A stretch of 64,000 nt of DNA from Siphonodentalium dalli (lineage: Eukaryota > Mollusca > Scaphopoda > Gadilida > Siphonodentaliidae). Made by a program: the position numbers and the translations under genes. The stretch is taken from positions 186,609,122-186,673,121 of the forward strand of contig CP136069.1 of NCBI GenBank assembly GCA_032622095.1, given 5' to 3'. The number at the start of each line of letters is the position of its first letter. Positions within the stretch are counted from its first letter, which is position 1. Of this stretch, positions 25,759 through 34,670 are shown piece by piece. The notes beneath the pieces were generated by a model. The model did not search any database and was not told the origin of the DNA. It saw nothing but the letters and a program-made list of their open reading frames with translations.

Positions 25759-27035
25759 CGTGTGTCTAGGTGATAGCCATTCCCGCGCAGCGACCAGGAG
25801 CAGCCCTCCGACAGCGAGGGCCAGAGCCCACATGTTTTCGTCCAACCACCCAGCTGTTTTTGAGAGCAGCCCGAACAGCCTCGAGACAACGGAGCCTATA
25901 ATTCCAGATAGTGCAGCTGCCGCCTTCCCAGTCAGCTTTGCTAGAACACGCACGAGGGCCTGCAAGTTTTCTTTCACCCACTCTTTTATGCCACCCTTAT
26001 ATGTCGGAGGCGGGGTAGGAACGACGGGTGGACCCTCGCCCCCACCGTCAGCGCAAGCACTAGGGTCGAGATTACCAACCCAATCGCTGTGAGTATAGAA
26101 GCAATCGCACCCCCCTGTTCCCGGAAGAGTGTGCGAATGCCCTCAGCCAGTGTCGTGTCTTCGTTGAGAACCCGGTCAATCGTCTCTTTGACGCGGTTGA
26201 TTTCAGATCTGAGAGCATCCCGGGTCGTTGCGGCGGCCTCCAGGCCTCCAGGTCCGTTCATCTTCTAGGTTACGCAATCGCTCTGCGATGCGGCGCCTGG
26301 TATTCTCATCGACAACACCACTGTCTGCCTCTGCCAGTTTCCGCTTTTCCACTGCGATGTGCCCATCCAACGCGGATAGTTTGACTAGGTTGTTGGTCAA
26401 CTCACCTCGAATGGGGGGTCATGCATAGTTCCGCGGACCTCTTCAATGTCGGCACCCGTGAAGGAGTTCTCCATTCGCCCTACCACGTCCGATGCCTCTT
26501 TTGCAGTTTGCCCGAGATCATGCAGCTATACACTATCTGCAGCAGCAGCTACACCGCCGAGTTCATCCCTTGCTGCCTGGAGGATTGTGATCGTCTTTGA
26601 TCGCGCCCCACCCCTTCATTCTGTGCGCCAGTCAGCAAATTTCAAATCTTCTCGGATTGCCGCAGTTCCACCCCGCCGACCGTCTATCGTCGACAGCGCT
26701 AGGGGCTCACTGGTACGAGCGTTCGCGAGAATGATATCGGGATAGGCATTTAATCGGAGCTGTCCGCGTGGGTCGAGCCCAAATTTTGAGGGATCGCGAC
26801 CAAGGGCTGGTATTCGTCCCCTTCTGGCCAGGGCGCCATAATAGTCATCACCGGTCGACTGCAGGAGTTCTTGCTGTAGTTGTGGAAGCCTGGCTGAATA
26901 TATGTTGCTGGTCCCGGTACCCATGCCAGTCGGACTGTCCAGCTCAATGAGTGGTATTGTTTCACCTTGAGGATCAAGAGGATCCTCATCGGCTCTGATA
27001 TCAGGATCAAAAGTGGGGTCATCAAAGTGTGCCAT
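25729..27035 (-). pseudogene. Long coiled-coil, multi-pass membrane protein of the virus-like element, broken
   Basis: It starts at the ATG at 27035 (MAHFDDPTFDPD; acidic, disordered N terminus), followed by LRLNAYPDIILANAR and STIDGRRGGTAAIREDL to about 26616. After frame changes at about 26.6, 26.4, 26.25 and 25.98 kb the helical middle (AERLRNLEDER; RDALRSEINRVKETIDRVL) leads into hydrophobic segments (SILTAIGLVISTLVLAL; ALSGIIGSVVSRLFGLL; MWALALAVGGLLLVAARE). About 430 codons in all. From memory the order acid-rich head, coiled coil, tail of membrane helices is typical of a recurrent uncharacterised protein in elements of this kind. A virion membrane or fusion-type structural role is possible but unproven. 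The box at 27070 is 35 bp upstream. Confidence 0.65.
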
Positions 27036-27069
27036 AGTCTATTGACAGTCAATTATGCATTTATATAGT

Positions 27070-27082
27070 ATTACTTTGTAAT
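27070..27082. promoter_or_regulatory. ATTACTTTGTAAT box upstream of the coiled-coil membrane protein gene
   Basis: A single perfect copy lies 35 bp before the ATG at 27035. The capsid gene starts divergently on the other side of the LINE, so this box probably served both genes before the LINE insertion separated them. Confidence 0.6.
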
Positions 27083-27104
27083 ATATATGTATACACGTAG
27101 TACA

Positions 27105-30100
27105 TATAATATAATTGAAGTTAAGCCAACTTCCTGAAAAACTTCCTGAAAAACGAAACTATATATCAAAAACCCTGGCACTCTTGGAGGATTCAAACGG
27201 AAAAAAGTTAACAAACCAAAATGAAATTTTAAATGAAACACGAAAATTCTACCAAACCTTGTACTCGTCAAAAAAAACAATAGACTTTGATTACAAATCA
27301 ATATTGGATCAAGGTGAATATTCAAGACTATCGCCCGAGGCAGCCCAAAGTATAGAAGGCCCCATAACTCTAGGTGAACTAACGATGGCACTAAAAAAAT
27401 CAAAAAACGAAAAATCTTCCGGCTTAGATGGCTATCCTTATGAGTTCTGGAAATTTTTCTGGTCTGACCTGGGTCAACTCCTGTGTGAATCGCTGAATGA
27501 ATCCCTCGTTGATGGTGAGCTTTCCATTACACAAAAACAAGGCCTGATAACAATTATCCCAAAAAAAGACAAGGAACGACATCTTCTCAAAAACTGGAGG
27601 CCGATCACCTTACTGAATGTCTCATACAAACTAGCATCGTCATGTATAGCAGAGCGACTTAAACGCGTTCTACCTCACATAATTAGCGAAGACCAAAGCG
27701 GATTTCTCAAAGGCCGATACATAGGCGATAACACTAGATTGGTTTATGATATTATATTCAGAAGTAAATTGCAAAACAAACCGGGTCTTTTACTTTTAGT
27801 AGATTTTGAAAAAGCATTTGATTCCGTATCATGGAAATTCATCATGAAATGTTTAGATATGTTCAATTTTGGTGAATCACTAAAGAGATGGATTACAATT
27901 TTTTGCAACAATATTAATTCCTCAATTCTGATAAATGGCCACATCTCGAGGAGCTTCAGTCTTTCTCGAGGCTGTCGACAAGGTGACCCCGTCTCACCGT
28001 ATATTTTTTTGATATGCGCAGAAATTTTATCTCTCTTGGTGAAGCAAAATGGAAATATGGCAGGAATAACCCTCGGCAATCAGGAATACAAAATAACACA
28101 GTACGCAGACGACACGACATTCATCTTAGATGGTAGTGAAAATAGTTTACGAGAAGCTTATAAAATACTAGACTTCTTTGCAGACATATCTGGCTTACGG
28201 ATCAACCCTAGCAAATGTCAGGCGTCGTGGATAGGATCACATACATATCGGAAAGATTGTATTTGTCCCGATCTAAATCTAAACTTTTCTCCTACCTTCT
28301 ATTTATTGGGTATTCAGTTCAATACAGACCTAGGCAAGATGAGTCACAACTATGATAAAAAATTAGTGGACATAAACCGTATGATCGAAACATGGAAACA
28401 TAGACTATTAACACCAATCGGAAGAATAACAGTGATCAAATCTCTTATACTACCTAAACTTACGCACCTATTCATAGCACTACCAGATCCTGGAAACGCA
28501 TTTATTAAACAGCTCGAATCACTTCTTTACAAATTTGTTTGGAACTCGAATAGGGACAGAATAAAAAGAAAGCTCATTTGCCAAGACTATCAAAATGGCG
28601 GCTTGAAAATGGTAAATATCAGAAACTTTATAATGTCAATGAAAATAACTTGGGTTAGACGTCTTATGTCAATGAACTCGAAATGGATCCCTTTAACTGA
28701 TCTCCCTGTTGCCAATGACTCACTATTTCTTTTTTATGACAGCATGTACTTGCGAAACTATTCCAAAAATATATTAAATCCATTCTGGCGTGATGTACTC
28801 ACAGCATGGAGCTATTTCAGTGAGAAGAATGAGTCAAACGGAAATATATGTACATGGGTCTTATGGAAAAATCCAAACATAAAGCTGCACGACAAAATTA
28901 TCAACTTCGCTACATGGAGAAGACATGGCATATTTTTTATCAATGACTTGATACATACAAATGGTAAATTCCACACACCCGAAAGTCTTTACGCTTCTTT
29001 TAATGTATCCACTGACTTCATCACCTTGAACGCAATTTGCAGACAAATTAATTCATTAGCCAAAAAATATAAGAAAACTTTAACTCGTTGTACTAATCCC
29101 ATACAACCCAGCAATATGGTTCCACTTTTGCGAAATTCAAAGGGTGGGCAAGACTTCTATAAAATTTTGAATGCTATGAAATTTTCCCCTAAACCCCAAA
29201 GCAAATGGACAATTGAAATTGGGGTGCCAGAAATGGACTGGACAATTTTCAACCGCCTACCTTTCTCCACGACGCCTGATACAAAGCTTCAGTGGTTACA
29301 GTTCAGGATTAATTCTAGGATATTATCAACAAATAGATTTCTTAAAATAATAAAAGTAAGATCTGATGACCAGTGCAATCGATGCAGAATTAATAATGAG
29401 AACATCTCACATATATTCTGGGACTGCGCATGCGTACAACAATTCCTAGGTGAGCTTAACGATTGGTCAACCAAAAATAACCTTAATCTCAAATATTCGA
29501 AAAAGATAATTATTCTTGGTTCTCCACCAACAGCAGGAAATTATACCACCAATTTGTTTTGGCTGCTTGTCAAACAATACATATATCGAACTAAATTCAA
29601 CCCAGACATGCTATCCGTCAAATCTTTTATAACAACCCTCAAATACAGGTATAGATGTGACAAATTCAATGCTCGTTGTAATATGAAAATTGCAGAATTT
29701 GAGAAAAACTGGTTTCAGATAGAAAGCGCTATAAATAAAAATGAAGCAAAGATTGCTTGATATATACTCATCAGACTCGCGGTTTTTCCTTTAAGAATTA
29801 TGTTTCCGTTCTACCTCTTACTCTCTTCAATTATAATTATAGAAATTATAGTCACCCTTCAGTGAGTGTCGTGCTAAACCGAAACAAAAATAAAAATAAC
29901 ATGTTTTAACGTGAATTAAAACTCCAACTCATTGCCCGATCGCCTGTTTAGAGCCACAGAATGCCCGTTGATGTAAGTAAGAGTGCAAGCGTGAGCGAGT
30001 GAATGAGTGTATGCCTGAATGTATGTATCAGATGAATATTATATATCTATATTTTGTATTTTGTACAACCATTCATTATGTATGTTAATCATCTGACTGA

Positions 30101-30106
30101 TTCAAT

Positions 30107-30154
<48 letters not shown>
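27105..30154 (+). mobile_element. 5'-truncated L1/Tx1-like LINE inserted in the virus-like element
   Basis: One uninterrupted frame (27115-29760, 881 codons, stop TGA) encodes reverse transcriptase. The upstream linker (ETRKFYQTLY) comes first, then RT motifs (SGLDGYPYEFW, LLLLVDFEKAFDSVSW, RGCRQGDPVSPYIF, ITQYADDTTFILD), then a C-terminal Cys/His knuckle (CNRCRINNENISHIFWDC). There is no endonuclease domain, so the 5' end is missing, as is usual for LINE insertions. A 3' UTR of about 350 bp, an AATAAA at 30103 and a 39-base poly(A) (30116-30154) follow. TATAATATA at 27105-27113 and 30161-30169 may be the target-site duplication. An unbroken frame means a recent insertion, much younger than the decay of the host element. 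Confidence 0.9.
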
Positions 30155-30156
<2 letters not shown>

Positions 30157-30239
30157 TCGGTATAATATATATGCATTACACATATGTTGTATTCGTGTAT
30201 ACATATATATCACAGTCTCTGAATTGCTGCAGACACAAC

Positions 30240-31528
30240 ATGGCTTCGAGTCAGTACGGACGCAAACTCAACCCATACCGCAGCTTGCGGGACCCCCTCG
30301 GCGTCAAAGGCACCAGACAGTCTGTTGTTATTACAAACAATCCCAGCACGATTGGGCCAAACCAACAGCTGTTGTGAGGTTTCCCAACCTCGGCGCCTCT
30401 GACTTAATAGTTCCCGGGACAGTGCGCCTGGCATTTACAATCACGCTGACCTCCACGGATCCAAACAGGACTGTGGTGCAGAACCTGGGCCGGGCTATTG
30501 TGAAAAAACCACAATCAAGATCAGCGGGAATGAGGTCAACTCGATCGACGACTCCGATGTTCTCTACTGCTACCTAGACATGTGGAAGACCACACAGGAG
30601 AGAGAAAATGCGCAGTATCAGGAAATTGATGAGTCTGCCAACCAAAATACGACAAAAATACGCAGGAGACAAAGACAATGCCGTAGCGAAAGACAAGGCT
30701 ATCGCGAAAGCCTACAGGAATCGCTATTACATCCCGCTGGACTTTGAGCTATTGGAGAGTCAAATGCCCTTCTACCAAAGCACACCCGGGGACCGACTCG
30801 AGTACGAGCTAACTGTCAATGACTTCAGCCGGGTGATCAGGGCTACCTATGCCGAGTCCGAATACGCCATCGCCAACATCAGCCTGGAGTTTGGCAAGGT
30901 TACCCAGCCTGATCTGGTCCGTATGATCCGCAGCCAGTATGCAGGCCGCGTCGCAATACTTTATGACAGCATCCTCCGCCACCGCAAGATAGGTACAAAC
31001 AAAAAAGAAACACTAATGAACATCAACCTCAACGACCCGAGTCGGAGTATGACTGGCATCTTATTCCTCTTCGAAGAGGCCGGAGATCTGTTCGGCAGAA
31101 AAACCGAAGACTTCTACAATCCAAAGATCAATAAGGTTGAGATGACTGTTGATGGCGAGCCAAACCAGCTCTACTCTCAAGGCATGCGTGCCTACCAGCA
31201 ATGGGACGAAGCCAAAACGTTCTTCGCATCGTCGCCCGCCTGTAGGCGACAGCCAGAAGTGGCGATGGTCGCAAAGGATCTGGGCCTGGCAGATGTGTCG
31301 CTGGGAGAGTTTCTGACCATCAAGTATGCCCTGTGGCTTGACATCAGGACAACTGATGACGACCAACTCCACGGTAGCGGGCGGCGCATAGAGAACGCAT
31401 CAGAGGGTATCACAATTCAGATCACAAAAGAAAAAGAGGTGGCAGGCCCACTGAACGTCTACTTGTACGTGCTTATGGGCGCACAACTCAACATAGAAGA
31501 TGGGCGGTTTGTCTCAGCGCTTTATTAG
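30240..31528 (+). pseudogene. Major capsid protein, double jelly-roll type, broken by frameshifts
   Basis: It starts at the ATG at 30240 (MASSQYGRKLNPYRS). Frames change near 30374, 30505 and 30650; the last 290 or so codons to 31528 are open. The text pattern matches double-jelly-roll capsid proteins of eukaryotic DNA viruses: an early strand set (RFPNLGASDLIVPGTVRLAF), the QNLGRAIVKK and GNEVNSIDDSD segment (an N-G-A helper pattern like the NIGHALI motif of large DNA viruses), YIPLDFELLESQMPF, and NINLNDPSRSMTGILFLF at the start of the second half. About 425 codons. Such proteins form the icosahedral shell. It lies just upstream of the packaging ATPase, the usual pairing. The jelly-roll call is from motif logic; a structure prediction should settle it. 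Confidence 0.7.
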
Positions 31529-31548
31529 TTACTACCAACGAGTTACGT

Positions 31549-31605
31549 ATTACAAAGTTATAGTGAAGATATAATTATATTACAAAGTAATTATTACTAA
31601 GTAAT
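31549..31605. promoter_or_regulatory. Three ATTACTTTGTAAT-type boxes upstream of the packaging ATPase
   Basis: ATTACAAAGTTAT (31549), ATTACAAAGTAAT (31579, the exact complement form) and ATTACTAAGTAAT (31593) lie between the capsid stop and the ATPase ATG at 31612. They also sit where a terminator for the capsid gene would be expected, so a dual role is possible. Confidence 0.6.
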
Positions 31606-31611
31606 AAATAA

Positions 31612-32213
31612 ATGGAACAACTGCACCCAAAAGATCCCCACTCGGCCCTCATATGTGGACAGACTGTCTGAGGGAAAACAGTGTTCACCGTCGAACTGGT
31701 GGAGGGCCCCTACCGTGACACTTTTCGACACATTGTAATCCTGTGCCCCACTGTGCGGCACAACACGGTGTACCAGAACCGGCCGTGGATATGGGCTGAC
31801 CCCGAGATCTATGTTGCTTATCCGGGCGAGCGGCTCCATGATTATCTACGGCATTATACCAACTCTTGCAGGGCGAACCCACGTTGTATATTGTTGATGA
31901 CTGCTCGGCCACGAAGCCCTGACGAAAAAGAAGGACAAGCTTTCTGAGCTGGCTTTCTCGGGCCGACACGAAGGGCAAAGCGTCTGGGTTCTCAATCAGA
32001 AGTACAATTCCGTCCCAAAAGGACCTGCGCGAGCAGACGCGCTGGGTCGCGCTCGTACACTGCAAAGACCGGGACTCGTTCGAAGACTGCCTCCGCGAAA
32101 ATGACGTGATCCCTACCCGGGAAGAGCGAGCAGTTGTTCGACAGCTGCTAGCAGAGACTAAGCATGCTAAGCTTCTGTTAAAGACAGGTCAGCCGACTGC
32201 TTATAAGGTATAA
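31612..32213 (+). pseudogene. A32-like DNA-packaging ATPase, broken
   Basis: The ATG at 31612 follows the box cluster by 7 bp. Reading in one frame, the P-loop region is ICGQTV, a TGA stop, then GKTVF: the stop sits inside Walker A where a small residue such as Ser is expected. The text then continues (FRHIVILCPTVRHN, WADPEIYVAYPGE) to about 31.86 kb. A frame change brings Walker B (LYIVDDCSATK, near 31.89 kb), a second leads to the sensor-like SVWVLNQKYNSV, and a third to the C-terminal part ending at 32213. About 200 codons, the usual size of FtsK/HerA-type packaging ATPases of Polinton-like viruses, which pump DNA into the capsid. It is dead as it stands. Confidence 0.8.
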
Positions 32214-32374
32214 TGATGTATAACACTGATGTGCAATGTATAACACTGATGTGCTTCAGCCAGGCCATAATATTTGGCATCCTTGCGTGGGGGGTGTACG
32301 TATACCTATATATATGTATTAAACTTCGGCAGCTAAGACAATGATTAACACTTGGATTAAAGACAATTACAAAT

Positions 32375-32875
32375 ATGAATTGTGATGACTTGATCGACGA
32401 GTTGTTGAAAGAGCAGACGGAGGATGTGGCTAGTTCCGTAGGAGCTGTCGGGACGACGACAGAACCTGCTGTGGAACGGAGGGCCACTAGATCAACCGGG
32501 GATGACGCTGCATTGGGAAATGTTGATGCTGTGCAACAACGGGTTGTGGCTGTGCATCGGCACCGGGAAAGGCTCGCCACACTGGCTGCGGGGGTCAGGC
32601 CAGCCAGTATATGGGGAAAACATTCAAGACAGACCAAGTCGACGCAGGAGGTGGAGAAGCTATATGCCCGTTATGAGGCGCGGCTTGGTGCCGCGATGAC
32701 AAAGACACTTGGGCAGACAGCGCTCCAGTGGTATGTGGGGGTTGCCGGCCTCATCCTCCCGATTCCCATCGAGACACAACCGAAGCTGGTCGCTGATCTC
32801 GAGGCCGACCCTTTTGTTGGGCACGCCCTAAGCAGTGCTACATGTGCGCTGTACCATCGATATGGCATTATTTAG
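32375..32875 (+). CDS. Intact hypothetical protein of the virus-like element, 166 aa
   Basis: A complete frame with its own ATG, about 160 bp after the ATPase. The N-terminal half is charged and disordered-looking (MNCDDLIDELLKEQTED); residues about 90-115 are helical and charged; near residue 120 there is a short hydrophobic run (WYVGVAGLILPIPI). No known motif. A one-mismatch copy of the GTTCC-N3-GGAAC palindrome lies at 32433. Two other frames overlap but have poorer composition. It is one of the few unbroken genes here. The role is unknown. Confidence 0.6.
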   Translation: MNCDDLIDELLKEQTEDVASSVGAVGTTTEPAVERRATRSTGDDAALGNVDAVQQRVVAVHRHRERLATLAAGVRPASIWGKHSRQTKSTQEVEKLYARYEARLGAAMTKTLGQTALQWYVGVAGLILPIPIETQPKLVADLEADPFVGHALSSATCALYHRYGII

Positions 32876-32992
32876 CGCCGTTGACTGCCGCGTTGACCAC
32901 TGCCAAACATTGTCAATTTGTATATGTCTGCCCACGAAGTATAGTCGAAGAAGACAATAAATTCCTCGGAAATTCCTGCAAATCTGAAACTG

Positions 32993-33561
32993 ATGGATGA
33001 TCCAATAAATAGGGTGACCACCGCGGCTGTGCCACTACCGGATGAGGATACCTCAATGGAGGGGATGCCGTCCTAAAGGATATACGCAGCGACACCCCAG
33101 TGGTAAGCGCTACAAAACAAGTACCCCAAAGGATCCCAAGAAGGTCGCAGCCGGGCGAGCAGGCACCACAGCTCATCGGAAAAAACAGGAGAAAATCCTC
33201 CAGGAGCTTCGGGAATCCAAGGCCTCTATAGAACCAGCCCCAGTAGCTACTGCTATTCCGGCTGCACTGCTATCGGATTCGCGAGAACCACACCCGTCTG
33301 CCACTGGTGGTACCCCCAACGGAAGGGGTAATAACAGCCGTCTTAAAGGACCCGTTACTGTTGGTCATATCAGTGGCTCTGCGGCCTCCGATTGTTCCAA
33401 TGGAACAGGAACTGCTGGCTAGTCGGGGAGCTTGGGTTGGTCGGTGTGGTGTTGCTGTTCCGTAGGAACTATCAGAACGCGGCCCAACAACACACGCAAG
33501 CACCCGTGACGCGGAGCGAAGAAGTGACACCGCAAAAAAAAAAAACACCAATTAAAGAATG
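32993..33561 (+). pseudogene. Lys/Pro-rich single-pass membrane protein, two frameshifts
   Basis: It starts at the ATG at 32993 (MDDPINRVTTAAVPLPDEDT). A frame change near 33.07 kb leads to a basic region (GKRYKTSTPKDPKKVAAGR; HRKKQEKILQELRES) and a Pro/Ala/Ser-rich linker; a second near 33.41 kb leads to a membrane helix (LGLVGVVLLF) and a lysine-rich tail ending at 33561. The basic N-terminal region could bind DNA or the capsid interior. Two perfect GTTCC-N3-GGAAC palindromes (33394, 33457) flank the point where linker meets membrane helix. Function unknown. Confidence 0.5.
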
Positions 33562-33582
33562 ATCCATTTTATATGGAATAAT

Positions 33583-33610
33583 TATTACTTTGTAATATTT
33601 TACTTGTAAT
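33583..33610. promoter_or_regulatory. ATTACTTTGTAAT box plus shortened copy upstream of the small-ORF pair
   Basis: A perfect ATTACTTTGTAAT near 33583 is followed by a shortened TTTTACTTGTAATAT near 33597. The first of two small adjacent ORFs starts about 15 bp later. Confidence 0.6.
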
Positions 33611-33623
33611 ATACATAGCAGAT

Positions 33624-33863
33624 ATGACTTCCCCAAGTACTGACGGAAAGATGCTCGTCAACGCGGCGTACCACGGCGCCGTGGTATCTGGTTTTGCCAT
33701 TGTCGACTCCCGCCTGGCCAAAATGGCTATTGGTGGTACTTCCCCTAAACTGGACTTCACGCCCCGCTATATGGGTATGGTCGTTGTTGATGTCGCGCTC
33801 GCCGCGGCTACGAAAGATATGCTAATTAAACAGGGACTTATTCCATCCGACATTATGAAGTAA
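33624..33863 (+). CDS. Intact small protein of the virus-like element, 79 aa
   Basis: A complete frame directly after the motif box. It is Ala/Val/Met-rich with two moderately hydrophobic stretches (YHGAVVSGFAIVDSRLA; YMGMVVVDVALAAATKDML), so it may be a small membrane-associated virion protein. The next ORF starts two bases after its stop, so the two were probably expressed from one transcript. No known motif. Confidence 0.6.
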   Translation: MTSPSTDGKMLVNAAYHGAVVSGFAIVDSRLAKMAIGGTSPKLDFTPRYMGMVVVDVALAAATKDMLIKQGLIPSDIMK

Positions 33864-33865
33864 TC

Positions 33866-34201
33866 ATGGCGACTTCTGCAATGTTGATCGGAGGTGCGCT
33901 CGCCAACGCATTAGCAATCAGCGGGTCAAGCTATCTCTTTTCGATGTTGAGAAATTCGGGCGTTGACGCAGAACGAAAACGCCATGATTTAGCCGTAGGA
34001 CAGCTGCAGACTGCACAAACTGCATGGTCCCGAAAACGGACTGAGCGCCTTGACTGGATCAATGAAGAGCTCCGACGCCGTGGGCATGCTGTTGAAACAT
34101 TCCGGGATGTCGACGCTGCAATCCGCGAGTACGCGCAGGTCATTGGCAAAAATGCAGCTGAGCTTCAACTGGCCCCTGATCCCAAACTTTCCGACTTCTA
34201 A
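33866..34201 (+). CDS. Intact small membrane/coiled-coil protein of the virus-like element, 111 aa
   Basis: A complete frame from an ATG two bases after the previous stop. Residues 5-27 are hydrophobic (MLIGGALANALAISGSSYLF), then a charged amphipathic helix region (GVDAERKRHDLAVGQLQTAQ; RTERLDWINEELRRRG). A membrane anchor plus short coiled coil suggests a small virion membrane protein. It is the last clear gene of the element; only a 23-codon frame from 34211 follows (MTKTPRDNLYRPCHGRNRCG), which may be the start of a lost gene. Confidence 0.6.
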   Translation: MATSAMLIGGALANALAISGSSYLFSMLRNSGVDAERKRHDLAVGQLQTAQTAWSRKRTERLDWINEELRRRGHAVETFRDVDAAIREYAQVIGKNAAELQLAPDPKLSDF

Positions 34202-34315
34202 GCGCCCTCAGATGACCAAAACACCGAGAGATAACCTTTATCGTCCTTGCCATGGCCGCAACCGGTGTGGTGGCATAAGCTGACCAAGTGAACACACGGA
34301 TCCACTGCATGAAAA

Positions 34316-34670
34316 CTGGAATTTATTCATTGCATAAATTCCGGATAAATGTGCATAAATCTGGATAAATCAGAAATTTATTCACTGAATAAATGTGCAT
34401 AAATCCGGAAATTTATGCACATTTATTCACAATTTATTCATGAATAAAGGCCGACATTTATACACAATTTATTCACTGAATAAACCCACGTTTATTCAAC
34501 AGAATAAACTCGGCATTTATTCGTACGTTTATGCACATTTATTATCGACCTGTTTATGCATAAATGCAAATTTATTCACTGAATAAAGCTGCATAAATAT
34601 ACATATAGCTACATTTATTCTGGTTATAAACTCCAGTTTATGCACATTTATACCCCGTATAAATTATTTG
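34316..34670. repeat. Dense array of TTTATTCA/TTTATGCA and complementary words
   Basis: In about 350 bp I count roughly 27 copies of TTTATTC, TTTATGC or their complements GAATAAA and GCATAAA. Many form short palindromes (TTTATTCACTGAATAAA, TTTATGCATAAA). The tract starts about 110 bp after the last ORF of the virus-like element. Possible readings are a terminal or origin region of that element, or an unrelated AT-rich repeat. There is no open gene. Confidence 0.75.

Larger units (their letters stand above)
20994..34201. mobile_element. Decayed Polinton-like virus or virus-like element
   Basis: A block of compact, intronless, divergently arranged genes is quite unlike the surrounding DNA. It encodes an SF1 helicase-HNH protein, an rve integrase, a double-jelly-roll-type capsid protein, an A32-like packaging ATPase and several membrane or coiled-coil proteins. 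Capsid plus packaging ATPase plus rve integrase is the hallmark of Polinton/Maverick-type and Polinton-like viruses. A protein-primed DNA polymerase and an adenovirus-type protease, usual in Polintons, are not seen. The left end is lost: the helicase is 5'-truncated next to a MITE fragment. No terminal inverted repeats were found. Without the LINE (27105-30154) the remnant is about 10.2 kb. From memory, uncharacterised predicted proteins like several of these occur in cnidarian and mollusc genomes, so the family is probably widespread; a database search is needed to confirm this. Confidence 0.85.

Noticed and set aside
22298-27052. Many overlapping frames opposite the element genes
   Set aside because: GC-richer coding sequence leaves antisense frames open by chance; they show no motifs and are broken where the sense genes continue.
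30370-30665. Programmed frameshifting in the capsid gene
   Set aside because: Three shifts occur at sites without a common slippery motif, and most other large genes are also broken.
31660-31680. TGA in the ATPase P-loop as selenocysteine or readthrough
   Set aside because: Other stops and frameshifts in the same gene and its neighbours show general decay; no recoding signal is seen.
20994-34201. Bacterial contamination or prophage
   Set aside because: Intergenic boxes, rve integrase and capsid type fit eukaryotic DNA viruses; a eukaryotic poly(A)-tailed LINE is inserted within it and no bacterial operon features are present.
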